Origin: Chloroflexota bacterium
GTDB taxonomy: Bacteria; Chloroflexota; Dehalococcoidia; SM23-28-2; RBG-16-64-32
NCBI GenBank assembly: GCA_022564695.1
Contig: JADFKX010000083.1
Span: 1-8,569, forward strand
DNA: 8,569 nt
Reading direction: 5' to 3'
Part shown: in pieces, positions 8,020-8,569 of the stretch
Layout of the letters: every line of letters starts with the position of its first letter
Numbering within the stretch: the first letter of the stretch is position 1
The notes under the pieces: generated by a model
Told to the model about the DNA's origin: nothing
Seen by the model: the letters and a program-made list of their open reading frames with translations, nothing else
The model's database searches: none
Position numbers and translations under genes: made by a program

Positions 8020-8569
8020 GTGAACCTGAACGTAGAGCTTGCACCCGGCCACAAGAGCGGCCTGCCCCTGGCCAACCCCGTGATGACGGCGTCCGGTACC
8101 TTCGGCAACGGGTTGGATTACGTCAAGGTATTCGATATCCAGCGCCTGGGGGCTATCGTCAGCAAGGCCGTCACCCTCCGCCCCCGTCGCGGCAACGTCC
8201 AGCCCCGCATCGCCGAGACAGCGGGCGGCATGATCAACTCCATCGGGCTCCAGAACATCGGCCTGGAGGCGATCCTGCGCGATGTCGCTCCCGTGTGGGC
8301 CACCTGGCGTGTGCCCGTCGTCGTCAACATCGCCGGCGAGAGCGTGGGCGACTACGCTGAGCTCGCCCGTCGACTGGACGGCGTCCCCGGCGTCAGCGGC
8401 CTGGAGCTCAACGTGAGCTGCCCCAACGTGGAGGACGGGCTGGAGTTCGGCACCGACCCCCGTGCCGCCGCCGAGGTCACCGCCGCCGTCCGCCGCCGCA
8501 CTATCCTGCCGGTGATCGTGAAGCTCACCCCTAACGTCACCGATATCGTCGCCATGGCGCGCGCCGTGG
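8020..8569 (+). CDS. pyrD: Dihydroorotate dehydrogenase catalytic subunit, class 1 (5' part, 183 codons)
   Basis: The enzyme oxidises dihydroorotate to orotate with FMN; with PyrK it forms the NAD+-dependent class 1B complex. Diagnostic stretches are N-P-V-M-T-A-S-G-T-F-G (20-30), S48-K49 with T-L-R-P-R after it, G-G-M-I-N-S-I-G-L-Q-N, and E-L-N131-V-S-C134-P-N, where C134 is the class 1 catalytic base. V-K168-L-T-P-N follows. These match the class 1 pattern (Cys rather than Ser base). The GTG at 8020 is the only plausible start: the in-frame codons back to a stop at 7954 include no ATG, GTG or TTG. There is no Shine-Dalgarno. The gene runs past the window end, so about 40 per cent is missing. 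Confidence 0.95.
   Translation, partial: MNLNVELAPGHKSGLPLANPVMTASGTFGNGLDYVKVFDIQRLGAIVSKAVTLRPRRGNVQPRIAETAGGMINSIGLQNIGLEAILRDVAPVWATWRVPVVVNIAGESVGDYAELARRLDGVPGVSGLELNVSCPNVEDGLEFGTDPRAAAEVTAAVRRRTILPVIVKLTPNVTDIVAMARAV

Overview
The window is GC-rich bacterial DNA built around de novo pyrimidine biosynthesis. It holds the 3' end of carA, complete carB, complete pyrK and the 5' part of pyrD. The gene set, a heterodimeric class 1B-type dihydroorotate dehydrogenase (PyrD plus the iron-sulfur flavoprotein PyrK), the CarB sequence style and a small CxHHW...CxxC zinc-ribbon protein together suggest a Chloroflexota bacterium, perhaps Dehalococcoidia-like. That assignment is an inference from memory of families, not a search result.

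Layout. Positions 1-5066 are one tightly packed plus-strand transcription unit: carA (3' end), a GNAT acetyltransferase, a four-helix membrane protein, a possible 31-codon mini-ORF, carB and pyrK. Every junction is a 4-base stop/start overlap (ATGA or GTGA) if the mini-ORF is real, so the chain looks translationally coupled from carA to pyrK. Two unrelated genes therefore sit between the two subunits of carbamoyl-phosphate synthetase. A 341-base gap (5067-5407) follows. It carries a predicted folded RNA segment, an intrinsic-terminator-like hairpin and then a promoter with a dyad between its -35 and -10, leading to a metallo-beta-lactamase-fold hydrolase (5408-6226).

A minus-strand mrp/apbC gene (Fe-S cluster carrier ATPase, 6235-7332) converges on the hydrolase with an 8-base gap. 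An AT-richer divergent intergenic region (7333-7621) separates it from a plus-strand gene for a 103-residue zinc-ribbon protein. That gene has an exact consensus TTGACA-N17-TATAAT promoter and a leader with three perfect short dyads, and it ends at a strong terminator (7955-7980). pyrD begins at 8020 with a GTG placed only 9 bases after an exact TATAAT, with no Shine-Dalgarno and no other in-frame start, which predicts a leaderless or nearly leaderless mRNA. It runs off the window end.

Working together: CarA/CarB make carbamoyl phosphate, the CarB C-terminal domain keeps UMP-site-like residues for feedback control, and PyrD/PyrK oxidise dihydroorotate and pass electrons through FMN, the 2Fe-2S cluster and FAD to NAD+. 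Mrp could supply the PyrK cluster, but only proximity hints at that. I see no CRISPR array, transposon, tRNA or rRNA. The least explained items are the genes wedged between carA and carB, the matched insertions in both CarB halves, the folded segment before the 5280-5310 terminator, the leader of the zinc-ribbon gene and the leaderless pyrD.
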